In this document: positions 1 through 8,776 of the stretch, one piece after another
Layout of the letters: every line of letters starts with the position of its first letter
Numbering within the stretch: the first letter of the stretch is position 1
Source: JABJGO01 sp963921245
GTDB lineage: Bacteria > Pseudomonadota > Alphaproteobacteria > Rhodospirillales > Casp-alpha2
DNA: 64,000 nucleotides
Assembly (NCBI GenBank): GCA_963921245.4
Contig: CAWUEY030000001.1
Coordinates: forward strand, 2,418,001-2,482,000
Direction: 5' to 3'
The notes under the pieces: model-generated
Seen by the model: only the letters and a program-made list of their open reading frames with translations
What the model was told of the DNA's origin: nothing
Database searches by the model: none
Translations under genes and position numbers: made by a program

Positions 1-606
1 AACCGGGATGATACTATCCGGCGGTTAAGGGCCACGTTCGGCGCGGGCGACGAGGATGTTGTCATTGTGATGGTCGGAAGACTGGTGGCCGAGAAAGGAT
101 ATCGCGAACTTTTCACGGCCATGGAAAAGCTGGATGCGCATCTGTGGGTAATCGGTTCCAGACTTGAAAGTGATCACGCGGCGGGGTTCACGGACGCCAT
201 AAGATCAATAAAGGCTGATCCGGAAAGAGCTGCGAGAATTCGGTTTTTGGGGGACCGTGAAGACGTTGATGAATTGATGCGTGCTGCCGACATATTTACG
301 CTGCCGTCTCATCGTGAGGGTATGCCGCGATCTGTCATTGAAGCCATGATGTCCCGACTTCCGGTGGTTGCAACAAACATACGGGGTAGCCGCGAAGAAG
401 TTGTTGACGGACGTACAGGGTATCTCGTTCCAGTTCAAAGTCCGCACAGATTGCATGAGGCGTTAAAGGAACTGATAGAGAACGCGTCGCTTCGTGAATA
501 TATGGGATGTGAGGGATACAAGCGGGCAATAGAGCTGTATGATGAAAATGTTGTTGTGTATCGCCAGCTACAGGCGTTGGGGCTATCAGAACCGCAAAAC
601 CCATGA
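1..606 (+). CDS. GT4-family glycosyltransferase, C-terminal part (5' end outside window)
   Basis: The frame is open from the first base to the TGA at 604-606, so the gene begins upstream of the window and only about 201 C-terminal residues are seen. What remains is the nucleotide-sugar binding half of a GT-B fold enzyme. It has a VMVGRLVAEKGY segment (start of the second Rossmann domain), a FLGDREDVDELM segment, and the family signature EGMPRSVIEAM near fragment residue 106, whose two glutamates form the E-x7-E motif of GT4 retaining transferases. The family moves a sugar from a nucleotide donor onto a lipid-linked glycan in the cytoplasm. The stop overlaps the gmd start by four bases (ATGA), so the two are translationally coupled. 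Donor and acceptor cannot be read from the sequence. Confidence 0.85.
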   Translation, partial: NRDDTIRRLRATFGAGDEDVVIVMVGRLVAEKGYRELFTAMEKLDAHLWVIGSRLESDHAAGFTDAIRSIKADPERAARIRFLGDREDVDELMRAADIFTLPSHREGMPRSVIEAMMSRLPVVATNIRGSREEVVDGRTGYLVPVQSPHRLHEALKELIENASLREYMGCEGYKRAIELYDENVVVYRQLQALGLSEPQNP

Positions 607-1586
607 CTGAAAACTCTAAAACAGCTCTTATTTTTGGTATATCAGGCCAGGACGGTGCGTATCTGGCTGAGTTGCTGTTGACCAAGGGGTATGTTGTTTA
701 CGGCACGTCACGTGATGCGGAAATTGCATCATTCAAAAACCTGGAGGCACTGGGCATCCGCGATAAAGTGGGATTGCTGTCTGCTACGCCTATGGATTTT
801 CGCAGCATCCTTCAGGCAATTATCAGTGTCGAGCCCGGGGAAATCTATAACCTGTCCGGTCAAAGCTCCGTTGGACTATCATTCGGGCAACCCGGTGAGA
901 CGTTGGATAGTATTGCCGCGGCAACCATGAATTTCATGGAGGTTTTGCGGATTATAAACAGGCCAATACGATTCTACAACGCCGGTTCCAGTGAGTGTTT
1001 CGGTAATATCGATGGCATCAAAGCCACTGAAAACACGGCCTTTCGCCCACGCAGCCCCTATGCCGTTGCAAAGGCGGCGGCCCATTGGCAAATTTCCGTC
1101 TATAGGGAGGCATACAATCTCTATGTCTGTTCCGGAATTTTGTTCAACCACGAATCACCTCTGCGACCGGAGCGTTTTGTTACCCGTAAAATCATCTCCT
1201 GTGCGGCGCGGATCGCCTGTGGTTCCCATGAGAGATTAAGTCTCGGCGATTTGACCATCAAACGTGACTGGGGATGGGCCCCCGAATACGTTCACGCCAT
1301 GTGGGGAATGCTGCAACTAGATGAGCCAACAGACTTTGTGATCGCAACGGGCGAAGCAAACACCCTGGAGTCATTTGTTTCAACGGCCTTTGAATACTTT
1401 GATCTGGATTGGCGGGACTATGTTGATCACGATCCTTCATTGCATCGAACATCGGAGATAGCGTGTAGTTTCGGTGACGCCGGCCTTGCCCATGAAAGAC
1501 TGGGCTGGTCAGCAAAAAAACGGATGAAAGACGTTGTGTACGCCATGGCTGAGGACGAGCACAGAAATCTTTCTGACAACAACTGA
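603..1586 (+). CDS. gmd: GDP-mannose 4,6-dehydratase
   Basis: This short-chain dehydrogenase-type enzyme converts GDP-D-mannose to GDP-4-keto-6-deoxy-mannose, the first committed step to GDP-fucose and related deoxy sugars. Visible features are the dinucleotide-binding GISGQDG at residues 12-18, SSECFG around the catalytic Ser/Thr, the YxxxK pair in SPYAVAKAAAHW (Tyr about 153), and the Gmd-specific NHESPLRPERFVTRKI. At 327 residues it is slightly shorter than many homologues (about 345-370). It overlaps the upstream glycosyltransferase by ATGA. The partner enzyme Fcl and the GDP-mannose supplier ManC lie about 10 kb downstream, so the window carries most of a GDP-fucose pathway. Phosphomannomutase is not seen. 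Confidence 0.93.
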   Translation: MTENSKTALIFGISGQDGAYLAELLLTKGYVVYGTSRDAEIASFKNLEALGIRDKVGLLSATPMDFRSILQAIISVEPGEIYNLSGQSSVGLSFGQPGETLDSIAAATMNFMEVLRIINRPIRFYNAGSSECFGNIDGIKATENTAFRPRSPYAVAKAAAHWQISVYREAYNLYVCSGILFNHESPLRPERFVTRKIISCAARIACGSHERLSLGDLTIKRDWGWAPEYVHAMWGMLQLDEPTDFVIATGEANTLESFVSTAFEYFDLDWRDYVDHDPSLHRTSEIACSFGDAGLAHERLGWSAKKRMKDVVYAMAEDEHRNLSDNN

Positions 1587-1681
1587 TAATCCGTTTTCGC
1601 AAACCACCATGAACGCGGTTTACGGTGTTGCGGTTGATGCCGGTCAATTCAGCCAGCCTTACCGGGGGGCGTTAGGTCGTC

Positions 1682-2971
1682 TCATACGCGCCAAAGGTCT
1701 ATTCCCTCGGGAATAGACTCTCTTGATAGAATGCCTTTTATGTCTGCGACCAGCCCCTGACCGTTTTTCAAAAGGCCTTGAACCCAGGGCCACCCCGCTT
1801 CCCGAAACGCTGCATGGGATACGGCAAGGACGATACAGTCTGCGGGTTGAAGGGTACCTGGTTCCATTATATCGAGACCAAACTCTTCGTTAACCGTTTT
1901 CGCATCTGCTACAGGATCATGGATTTGTATCGCACAGCCGCAGGTTTTTAATCTCGCGATCAGATCGACGACTTTCGTATTTCTAACGTCCGGTACATCT
2001 TCCTTGAAGGTAATGCCGAGGATGGAAACGATGTGCTCCCCTGGCCCGCCGCCGTCTGTTTTTAGCAGCCTGATCACTTCGTCAGCCACAAAACGTGCCA
2101 TGGAATCATTTGTCTCCCGACCCGCCAGGATGATGTTGGGCTCATACCCGACCTGTTTGGCCCGGTGGGTAAGATAGTAAGGGTCCACCCCGATACAGTG
2201 TCCGCCCACCAAGCCCGGTGTAAATGGCAGAAAGTTCCACTTGGTATTCGCGGCTGCCAGTACATCGTGGGTATCGATTTCCAGCTTGTGGAACATCATC
2301 GACAACTCGTTCATGAGCGCGATGTTCAGGTCCCGTTGCGTATTTTCGATTACCTTGGCGGCTTCTGCCGTTTTAATATCCGGTGTCTGGTGGATTTGAG
2401 CCGTAATGACGCTACCGTAGACATCTGACACGATTTCCAGTGTTTTAGGCGTTGACCCGGAAACTACTTTGGCGATGGTTTCAAATCGGTGCGCCGTGTC
2501 TCCCGGATTTATGCGCTCAGGGGAATACCCGACCGTAAAATCGGTGTCGAAGATCAAACCGGAGACGTGCTCGAGGATGGGGACGCAAATATCTTCTGTC
2601 ACCCCCGGGTAAACAGTTGATTCGTAGACGACGATGTCGCCACGTTTTAATGCCGAACCCACGGTTTTCGATGCGGAAACCAGCGCTGAAAAGTCGGGAT
2701 TCCTGTCGTCGTCTATTGGGGTGGGAACAGTAACTATATGAAAATCCGCTTTTTTTAGATCGGTAACTGCCGTCGTGAGGGTGAGATCAGCATTCGCCAG
2801 ATCATCCCTGGATACTTCGTTGGTTCGATCAAAACCGCTCAAGAGCTCATCAATCCTTGATGGGTTAATATCGAACCCAATGACCGGTCCGTTTTTCTTT
2901 GCAAATGCGACAGCAACGGGCAAACCCACATACCCCAGTCCGATGACGGAGATTTTGCGATTATGGCTCAT
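1682..2971 (-). CDS. UDP-N-acetylhexosamine 6-dehydrogenase (TviB/WbpO type)
   Basis: This NAD-dependent nucleotide-sugar dehydrogenase oxidises C6 of a UDP-HexNAc to the uronic acid for polysaccharide synthesis. The N-terminal Rossmann motif is VIGLGYVGLP. The central helix region contains AEAAKVIENTQRDLNIALMN, and the catalytic cysteine sits in GGHCIGVDPYY (about Cys259), followed by a C-terminal UDP-binding domain with GITFKEDVPDVRNTK. The HCIGVDPYY form and the TKWNFLPF segment fit the TviB/WbpO branch (UDP-GlcNAc or UDP-GalNAc) better than UDP-glucose dehydrogenase. The frame extends about 49 codons upstream, but the ATG at 2971 gives the usual N-terminus MSHNRKISVIG, so that start is chosen (429 residues). 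The gene faces away from the HAD gene at 3141 and converges on gmd. Confidence 0.88.
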   Translation of the reverse strand: MSHNRKISVIGLGYVGLPVAVAFAKKNGPVIGFDINPSRIDELLSGFDRTNEVSRDDLANADLTLTTAVTDLKKADFHIVTVPTPIDDDRNPDFSALVSASKTVGSALKRGDIVVYESTVYPGVTEDICVPILEHVSGLIFDTDFTVGYSPERINPGDTAHRFETIAKVVSGSTPKTLEIVSDVYGSVITAQIHQTPDIKTAEAAKVIENTQRDLNIALMNELSMMFHKLEIDTHDVLAAANTKWNFLPFTPGLVGGHCIGVDPYYLTHRAKQVGYEPNIILAGRETNDSMARFVADEVIRLLKTDGGGPGEHIVSILGITFKEDVPDVRNTKVVDLIARLKTCGCAIQIHDPVADAKTVNEEFGLDIMEPGTLQPADCIVLAVSHAAFREAGWPWVQGLLKNGQGLVADIKGILSRESIPEGIDLWRV

Positions 2972-3140
2972 GAACAGGGTTCCGTGACGTGTTCCGTGAT
3001 TCGTAACAAAAGAGAAAAAGCGGATGCGAAATGATCTGTTATCTTCTATAGAGACATCCCGCAGCAATGTCAGCCCTGACGAATATATTTCACGGCATGT
3101 TTTTGGGATTGCGGGCAAGAAATTCGGAAAGGGCGGGTCA

Positions 3141-3857
3141 ATGAAAGATGTTGTGCTGGCTTTTGATCTGGATGGTACATTGATTGACAGTGTTCATGAT
3201 GTTTGCCGGGCATTAAACCACACGCTTGTCCCACTCGGTAGACGCCCGCATACATCCGAAGAAGTAAAAGGGTATCTTGGTTGTGGTGCGCCCGTGCTTA
3301 TGGAACGCGCCATTCAAAACACTGGGGAGCCCCTGTCTGAAAACAGGATCAACGCGCTGACACAGGCGTTTCTGGCGGCGTACAGACAAAACCCTGTTGT
3401 TGAAACAACTGTTTTCCCCCACGTTCACGAGGCTCTTGATACGCTCGCCGGAAAAGGTGCCACATTGGCGATCTGTACCAACAAGCCAAGTATTACCGCC
3501 CACCCCGTGTTGAAAACCCTGAAGCTCGAAAGCCTGTTCGACGTTGTGGTTTGCGGCGATCAGGTTGCCAACAGAAAACCCCACGGTGATCATGTGATCG
3601 AGACGATCCGTGCGTGTGGCGGGTCTCCTGAAAGAGCGGTGATGATAGGGGACAGCGAAAATGATATTGATGCTGCCAACAACGCGGGTGTTCCCTCGGT
3701 GGTCGTGACGTTCGGTTACTCGCTTGTTCCCCATGGTGATCTGGGTGCCAACGCAATAATAGAGTCAATGAAGGACCTGCCCCTGGCCTTGGAAAAAATT
3801 CTGAGTGGCGTCGATGGCGGGTATTCGGGAATAGCCTCCCGAAAGGTTAGAGGGTGA
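3141..3857 (+). CDS. HAD-superfamily phosphatase, phosphoglycolate phosphatase-like
   Basis: This is a 238-residue HAD hydrolase with all four motifs: DLDGTLID at residues 9-16 (nucleophile and acid Asp), TNKP (motif II Thr), the Lys in NRKPHGDH, and MIGDSENDIDAA (motif IV). A helical cap follows motif I, as in the Gph/phosphoglycolate phosphatase group. The frame is open back to 3024, but the ATG at 3141 follows a purine-rich GGAAAGGGCGGG and puts motif I at the normal distance from the N-terminus. Its location within a polysaccharide cluster, seven bases before the WecA-like gene's earliest start, suggests a sugar-phosphate or lipid-phosphate role as well as 2-phosphoglycolate clearance. 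The substrate cannot be decided. Confidence 0.8.
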   Translation: MKDVVLAFDLDGTLIDSVHDVCRALNHTLVPLGRRPHTSEEVKGYLGCGAPVLMERAIQNTGEPLSENRINALTQAFLAAYRQNPVVETTVFPHVHEALDTLAGKGATLAICTNKPSITAHPVLKTLKLESLFDVVVCGDQVANRKPHGDHVIETIRACGGSPERAVMIGDSENDIDAANNAGVPSVVVTFGYSLVPHGDLGANAIIESMKDLPLALEKILSGVDGGYSGIASRKVRG

Positions 3858-3885
3858 CCCGCCGTTGGAACACGCCGTTTCACAG

Positions 3886-4896
3886 ATGAGTTTACAGGCG
3901 GCAACGATCCTAGCGGGCTTTGCCGGCATTGCCGTTGTGGTCGGATTGTGGCCGCTGCTCAGGATGTTGCGCACCCGTCAGATACTTGATCTTCCCAATC
4001 AAAGGTCCAGTCACGAAACGCCGACCCCCAAAGGTGCCGGTCTGGTGGTTATTCCTGTGATCTGTTTAACCTGGAGTGGGGCCAATTTGTGGTATGAGCT
4101 CGGCTCGGCCATGGAAGTAATGATCGTGGTACTGGCCGCCCTGATGATAGGTGCCGTTTCCTGGATTGATGACCTCAAGGGACTATCGGCGAAAAAGCGT
4201 CTCTTGGTTCACCTTGTTTGCGTCCTTGTTACGATAGGATTTATGGAAGGCGGTATTGTTACGGTCAGTAACCTCGCATTGTTCGCATTGACCGTATTGT
4301 TGTGGGTATGGTTTATAAATTTGTTTAACTTCATGGATGGAATAGATGGCTTGTCCGGCGTGAACGGATTGACGGTCGCCGCCGGTATGGCAGTTGTGCT
4401 GGTCTCCGACAATGGGTCGATGACCCTGATTGCCTATGCGATGGTTGTGGCGGGGTGCTCATTGGGGTTTCTTGTGTGGAACTGGTCGCCTGCAAAGATA
4501 TTTCTTGGCGATGTGGGCAGTGCGCCTATGGGTTTTTTGATCGCCTGGCTCATGTATGAACTTGCCATGGAAGGCTATGTAACTGCCGCGGTGTTGCTGC
4601 CTGGCTACTACCTCGCCGACGCTTCGCTAACCCTTTTGAAACGGGTCTGGCGGAGAGAGGATGTTACCAAGGCCCATCGACAGCATTCTTATCAGTGTGC
4701 TATCAAACGTGGGTTAAGTCATCGGAACGTCTGTATCGTGATTTTTCTGTTGAACGTCTGCCTGGTTGGTTTGTCTGTGGCGGCAAGTCGTCTGGAGACT
4801 GTTTTGGTGATCATTCCGGGCGTTGCATTGATAGGCGGTACGCTGCTGTACCTCAAAGGTATCGGTATTCACGGTTCTTCCACAATAGAATCATAA
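3886..4896 (+). CDS. Undecaprenyl-phosphate sugar-1-phosphate transferase (WecA/MraY family)
   Basis: This polytopic inner-membrane enzyme starts lipid-linked glycan synthesis by moving a HexNAc-1-phosphate from UDP onto undecaprenyl phosphate. The sequence is a chain of hydrophobic helices with the family's cytoplasmic motifs in order: SSHETPTPKGAG, the Asp pair in SWIDDLKGLSAKKRL, NLFNFMDGIDGL, and FLGDVGSAPMGFL. It ends with a His-rich loop (KAHRQHSYQ) as in WecA. An in-frame TTG lies at 3865, but the ATG at 3886 is the more natural start (336 residues). It follows the HAD gene closely and is followed 11 bp later by the ligase-like gene, so the three probably form one transcript. The exact sugar is unknown. 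Confidence 0.85.
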   Translation: MSLQAATILAGFAGIAVVVGLWPLLRMLRTRQILDLPNQRSSHETPTPKGAGLVVIPVICLTWSGANLWYELGSAMEVMIVVLAALMIGAVSWIDDLKGLSAKKRLLVHLVCVLVTIGFMEGGIVTVSNLALFALTVLLWVWFINLFNFMDGIDGLSGVNGLTVAAGMAVVLVSDNGSMTLIAYAMVVAGCSLGFLVWNWSPAKIFLGDVGSAPMGFLIAWLMYELAMEGYVTAAVLLPGYYLADASLTLLKRVWRREDVTKAHRQHSYQCAIKRGLSHRNVCIVIFLLNVCLVGLSVAASRLETVLVIIPGVALIGGTLLYLKGIGIHGSSTIES

Positions 4897-4907
4897 GATA
4901 TTGTACC

Positions 4908-6128
4908 TTGAAAACGAGCATTCAAATCCAGGCGTTTGGTATCGCGATAGGTATGGCGCTTCCCATGGTGCTTATGGGGCGCGCGCTGGTCGGCATTTTT
5001 GCCGGCGTGGTCGCGCTCTGCTTTTTGTTGTTTCAGAATCGTTCAATTGCGATGGCCCGGTTTCTGGGGCTTCGCAAAAGTGTACTGGTGCTTCTGTGTG
5101 CGTTGGTTTTCCTGGCGTGGCTGCCTCAGCTCCTCAACAGCGTTGATGTCTGGAAATCTCTTACAACAGTGGTTCGAACAGGGTTGATGATCATTCTGGC
5201 CGCAATGATTTTCAGTGCCCTGGAGGGTGACTACTCACTGCGAAGGATCGTGGAGAAGACCCTTGTTCGGGGTTCCGCCGTGATTTGTGGCGGGGTTGCG
5301 CTGGTTTTACTTTTTTTTCCGGACGTGTATCCGTACCTGCGATTTGATCCAGAATTGACGATCCCGCCCGCCCGTGGGTACAAGGCGGCGGCGGCGGTAG
5401 TTGCACTTCTCATACCGCTGTTATGCTGGATTGCCTGGAAATCCGGCGATAGCAACCGTTGGCTGGCTCTCCTGGCTTCGGTTGCATGTATGATTATCGT
5501 TACCGAAACAAACAACCGCGCGAGCATCGCCGGTCTCATTGGCGCTGTGCTTGTTGTTTCAGTTCTCGCGGCTTTGAGATTTCGCAACAACATCAGGGTT
5601 CTATGGATTCTCGGGCTCGCCGTATTGATGGCGGGAAGCCTTGTATTCTGGGTCATTCTTAGTCGGCAGGGCGGAACATTGCCATCAGGTTTTGAGGGGT
5701 TCATTTCACCGCTTATGATCGACTGGCATCGGCAGGTAGTATGGCAGGCCGTTCTGGAAACAAGTGCCGATTTTCGATGGACAGGCATTGGTGTGAATAC
5801 GATTGATCTTCTTCCCGGGAGTGACGCCCTAATAGCCAATACGTCCGCTAGTTACACCCCGAACCATCCCCACAACTGGATGCTTGAAGTGGGGGCAGAA
5901 ACAGGCGTGTTTGGTTTCTTGACCCTGTTTCTGACCGTCGCCGTTTTTTTATCGCGATTTGTAACCGAGTTTTGGAGGACAGGAAACGTCGGGATGCTGG
6001 CAATTGTTGGAGTCTGGATCGTGTACTGGGGGTCCGGGTTGTTTAACTTTTCCTATTGGTCTGCCTGGTGGCAGGCTTCGTTCTATCTTGCGGCTGCCAT
6101 CGGATTGGCTCTGGTTCGAGATCGCTGA
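4908..6128 (+). CDS. O-antigen ligase / Wzy-like polymerase family membrane protein
   Basis: This protein of about 406 residues has roughly ten or more hydrophobic segments and a large periplasmic loop in the C-terminal half (about residues 250-330, containing DWHRQVVWQAVLE and TPNHPHNWMLEV). The NPHN-like sequence HPHNWMLE is typical of the WaaL/Wzy superfamily, which joins or polymerises undecaprenyl-linked glycans at the periplasmic face. The frame runs back into the upstream gene (to 4695), so the start is uncertain; TTG at 4908 lies 11 bp after the WecA-like stop and precedes the first membrane helix. An ATG at about 4953 is an alternative. Ligase and polymerase cannot be told apart by sequence. 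No flippase is present in the window. Confidence 0.72.
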   Translation: MKTSIQIQAFGIAIGMALPMVLMGRALVGIFAGVVALCFLLFQNRSIAMARFLGLRKSVLVLLCALVFLAWLPQLLNSVDVWKSLTTVVRTGLMIILAAMIFSALEGDYSLRRIVEKTLVRGSAVICGGVALVLLFFPDVYPYLRFDPELTIPPARGYKAAAAVVALLIPLLCWIAWKSGDSNRWLALLASVACMIIVTETNNRASIAGLIGAVLVVSVLAALRFRNNIRVLWILGLAVLMAGSLVFWVILSRQGGTLPSGFEGFISPLMIDWHRQVVWQAVLETSADFRWTGIGVNTIDLLPGSDALIANTSASYTPNHPHNWMLEVGAETGVFGFLTLFLTVAVFLSRFVTEFWRTGNVGMLAIVGVWIVYWGSGLFNFSYWSAWWQASFYLAAAIGLALVRDR

Positions 6129-6139
6129 GTACCTTGACG

Positions 6140-6191
6140 TTGCCGGGGAAAGTTACCCGGGAAAATTGCCCGGAAAAATTGCCCAGAAAAA
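6140..6191 (+). repeat. Four tandem copies of a degenerate 13-bp repeat
   Basis: Four consecutive 13-mers lie head to tail just after the ligase-like gene: TTGCCGGGGAAAG, TTACCCGGGAAAA, TTGCCCGGAAAAA and TTGCCCAGAAAAA. They differ from one another at two to five positions. The block lies in the 166-bp gap before the CapD-like gene and is not in a supported coding region. The period is too short and too regular for chance, but no known element is recognised. Confidence 0.75.
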
Positions 6192-6294
6192 TTATATGGG
6201 CGCAGTGATAGGAATTGTGCTCTCGCATCTTTATGATAAACAGTCCCGCGTTCGGTGCAATCCGGCAACTTAAGGAATAGACAGGTTACGCGTC

Positions 6295-8220
6295 TTGCCA
6301 AAACCAGCTGACCCATTATTCAAGAGGGTGAATACTCGTGCGGCCGTGACCTACGGTCATGATATTGTCATGACAGCATTGTCCTTTGTCGCATCGGTTT
6401 TCATGCGACTTGGGGACAATTTCTCGCAAATCAGTCCTGATCATCTGTTGTCGGCCGGCGGCACGCTGACAATTATAGCTGCTGTGGTCTATTGGTTTTC
6501 GGGAATGTACAAGGGGATCTGGCGCTATGCGTCAATACCGGACCTGACGGTGATTGCGCGCGCCGTTACTCTGACACTTCTGGTGTTTCTTCTGGTCATG
6601 TTCGTATGGACCCGGCTCGACTCTCTCCCGCGCTCCCTACCGTTTATCAACTGGCTGGTTCTAATGGCGTTTTTGGGTGGCCCGCGGCTTGCCTACCGGG
6701 TTATCCGTGACCGCCGGTTTGATCTGGCCCGCCTCGCCGATGGAAAGGCCCGCATCCCTGTCTTGCTGATCGGTGCCGGGGATGGTGCAGAAGCGTTTAT
6801 TCGCAGTTTGAATAGGCTTCACGGCAGTGAATACAGAATTGTCGGTATCGTATCCGAACGCGCCCATCGGGTAGGACAGAGAATCCTTGGTGTTTCTGTA
6901 CTGGGTACCGTTGAAAACCTGACAGAAGTGGTTGAGCAACTGACCTCAACGGATGCCAAACCGCAGCGCATGATTTTGACGAAAGACTCATTTGACGGGG
7001 CGGTGATCCGCGACCTCTTTGACCAAGCTGACGGCCTCGGTATTGGGTTGGCCAGAGTACCCGCGGTTACAGAGTTCAAATCCGGTGACCCGGACAAAAT
7101 TGAGGTCCGCCCCATTGATGTTGAAGATCTGCTTGGCCGCCCGCAAACGTCACTTGATCAAAAAGCGATGAGGGCACTTGTTGAAAATAAGAGCATTATG
7201 GTTACCGGCGCGGGCGGTAGCATTGGCAGTGAACTGGTTAGACAGATTTCCACTTACGGACCTTCAAAAATCGGGCTGCTGGAAAGTTCCGAGTATGCCC
7301 TGTATCTGATCGATCGTGAAATCGCTCAGATTTTCCCTGATCTTCAGCGGGATTCCATCATTGCCGATGTGAGAAACGCGGATCGCATTGAAGAAATATG
7401 GAAGGGGTTCCGCCCGGATGTCGTTTTCCATGCAGCAGCTTTAAAACATGTGCCAATCGTAGAGGCGAACAGCCGGGAGGGCGTCGAAACAAACGTGTTC
7501 GGCACGGTTCATGTGGCGGATGCCTGCATTCGCAACGGTGTTGCCACCATGGTCCAGATATCAACGGATAAGGCTATAAATCCAACCAACGTCATGGGTG
7601 CTACAAAACGTATTGCCGAACAGTATTGCCAGGCACTCAACCTGGAACGAGATTCAGGGCATGACACACGTTTTGTTACTGTTCGATTTGGAAACGTCCT
7701 GGGATCAACAGGTTCGGTTGTGCCGTTATTCCAGCAACAGTTGCAAAACGGCGGCCCCCTGACAGTCACGCACAAGAATATGACGCGGTTTTTTATGACG
7801 GTTCGGGAGGCGGTTCAGCTCGTTATACTTGCTTCCGCGATGGCGACAGCCCGCCGCAAGCGCGATGGTCGTATCTACGTACTGGATATGGGGAAGCCGG
7901 TGAAAATCATGGACCTCGCGGAGCAGATGATCCGTCTGGCGGGTTTTGAACCGGGCCGCGACGTACAAATCGAAATCACCGGGTGCAGACCCGGCGAGAA
8001 GTTGTATGAGGAAATTTTCCATGGGTCGGAAGAAATCATTCAGACAAATATGCCGGGTGTCCTTCTTGCGACCCCCCGGACGGCGTCCCTGCAAGACATG
8101 AAAGACCGCATAGGAACGCTGTCCGATGTTTGCGAAAATGAAGATGACGTCTCTGTCATGAAGGTGCTTTCGGATATGGTTCCTGAATCCAGCCTGGGAA
8201 ACAGAGAGAATAAAAATTAA
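6295..8220 (+). CDS. Membrane nucleoside-diphosphate-sugar 4,6-dehydratase (CapD/PglF/WbpM type)
   Basis: This 641-residue protein has about four N-terminal membrane helices, a first Rossmann-like domain (LLIGAGDGAEAFIRSL near residue 160), and a C-terminal SDR domain with MVTGAGGSIGSELVRQI near residue 302. The active-site region is STDKAINPTNVMGATKR. Enzymes of this layout remove water from UDP-GlcNAc (or a related sugar) at C4-C6 to begin diacetamido-dideoxy or other deoxy sugars for surface glycans. The start is a TTG at 6295 after TAAGGAATAG; a later ATG would cut into the first membrane helix region. It closes the first block of polysaccharide genes and shares direction with them. Confidence 0.88.
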   Translation: MPKPADPLFKRVNTRAAVTYGHDIVMTALSFVASVFMRLGDNFSQISPDHLLSAGGTLTIIAAVVYWFSGMYKGIWRYASIPDLTVIARAVTLTLLVFLLVMFVWTRLDSLPRSLPFINWLVLMAFLGGPRLAYRVIRDRRFDLARLADGKARIPVLLIGAGDGAEAFIRSLNRLHGSEYRIVGIVSERAHRVGQRILGVSVLGTVENLTEVVEQLTSTDAKPQRMILTKDSFDGAVIRDLFDQADGLGIGLARVPAVTEFKSGDPDKIEVRPIDVEDLLGRPQTSLDQKAMRALVENKSIMVTGAGGSIGSELVRQISTYGPSKIGLLESSEYALYLIDREIAQIFPDLQRDSIIADVRNADRIEEIWKGFRPDVVFHAAALKHVPIVEANSREGVETNVFGTVHVADACIRNGVATMVQISTDKAINPTNVMGATKRIAEQYCQALNLERDSGHDTRFVTVRFGNVLGSTGSVVPLFQQQLQNGGPLTVTHKNMTRFFMTVREAVQLVILASAMATARRKRDGRIYVLDMGKPVKIMDLAEQMIRLAGFEPGRDVQIEITGCRPGEKLYEEIFHGSEEIIQTNMPGVLLATPRTASLQDMKDRIGTLSDVCENEDDVSVMKVLSDMVPESSLGNRENKN

Positions 8221-8776
8221 GGCTTTTTTCGCTTTTTTTGAATATTGTCCTTGACAGGGGCGTTATTTTGCCCTACGATAGGGTTCAGTGACAGGGACAA
8301 GTGCGTCCGCACCCCACTCCACACCGGGATTGCTTGGCATCCCCTCGCTATTCGGGTTCTGCTCGGCAATCCTCTCGTCATTCGGGGCTATTCCATCTGT
8401 ATCGGGCCCACCCATCCCGGTCACGCCGTTTCATGGCGCTTCATGGTATCGGTGATGGCGAGCGGTGCCGCCATGCCCGCGCGCGCGATGAAATATCGGG
8501 CGACAGAGATCCGGATTGAGAAGCTTCAGTGCCTTGCCTGGGGGGATTGGCCAGTTGATAAGATTAGTGAGTATGAAGCGGCGTTTTATGGTCCCCTTGA
8601 AGGCTTTCTATCTGGAATGTCAGAGTGTAAAAAAACAGAGCACGTCAGGGACTCCCCCTCCAACCCCTCAGGAGTAAGCGCGAAACAAATGTATCTTTGT
8701 CTGCCGAGCATCTCCGGGGCGTAAACCGGATTATATGTAGAGTGAAGCTCAGGATCATCGCCATGGAAACCACAAC
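8221..8776 (+). other. 556-bp gap without a recognisable gene; possible untranslated RNA
   Basis: This stretch lies between the CapD-like gene and purH. It holds a strong promoter-like pair at 8251-8279, then a perfect 7-bp inverted repeat (GGATTGC at 8327-8333, GCAATCC at 8366-8372) enclosing a possible inner CCC/GGG pairing. A 159-codon frame (8245-8724) and shorter ones exist but resemble no family I know. No tRNA, rnpB, tmRNA or SRP RNA signature was seen. It could be a long purH leader, a small RNA gene or decayed coding sequence. Confidence 0.35.
8251..8279 (+). promoter_or_regulatory. Sigma70-like promoter upstream of purH
   Basis: TTGACA at 8251-8256 is a perfect -35 consensus. A 17-bp spacer follows, then TACGAT at 8274-8279, which matches four of six positions of the -10 consensus. 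The pair points toward purH but lies about 500 bp upstream of its start, so the transcript would have a long leader or carry an unannotated RNA. A run of T residues just upstream may end the previous transcript. Confidence 0.5.

Noticed and set aside
6140..6191. CRISPR-like array
   Set aside because: Repeats are only 13 bp with no spacers between them.
8245..8724. 159-codon open frame upstream of purH
   Set aside because: No recognisable family, a TTG-type start placed inside the promoter-like region and no clear ribosome site. Kept only as a possibility within the unexplained gap.
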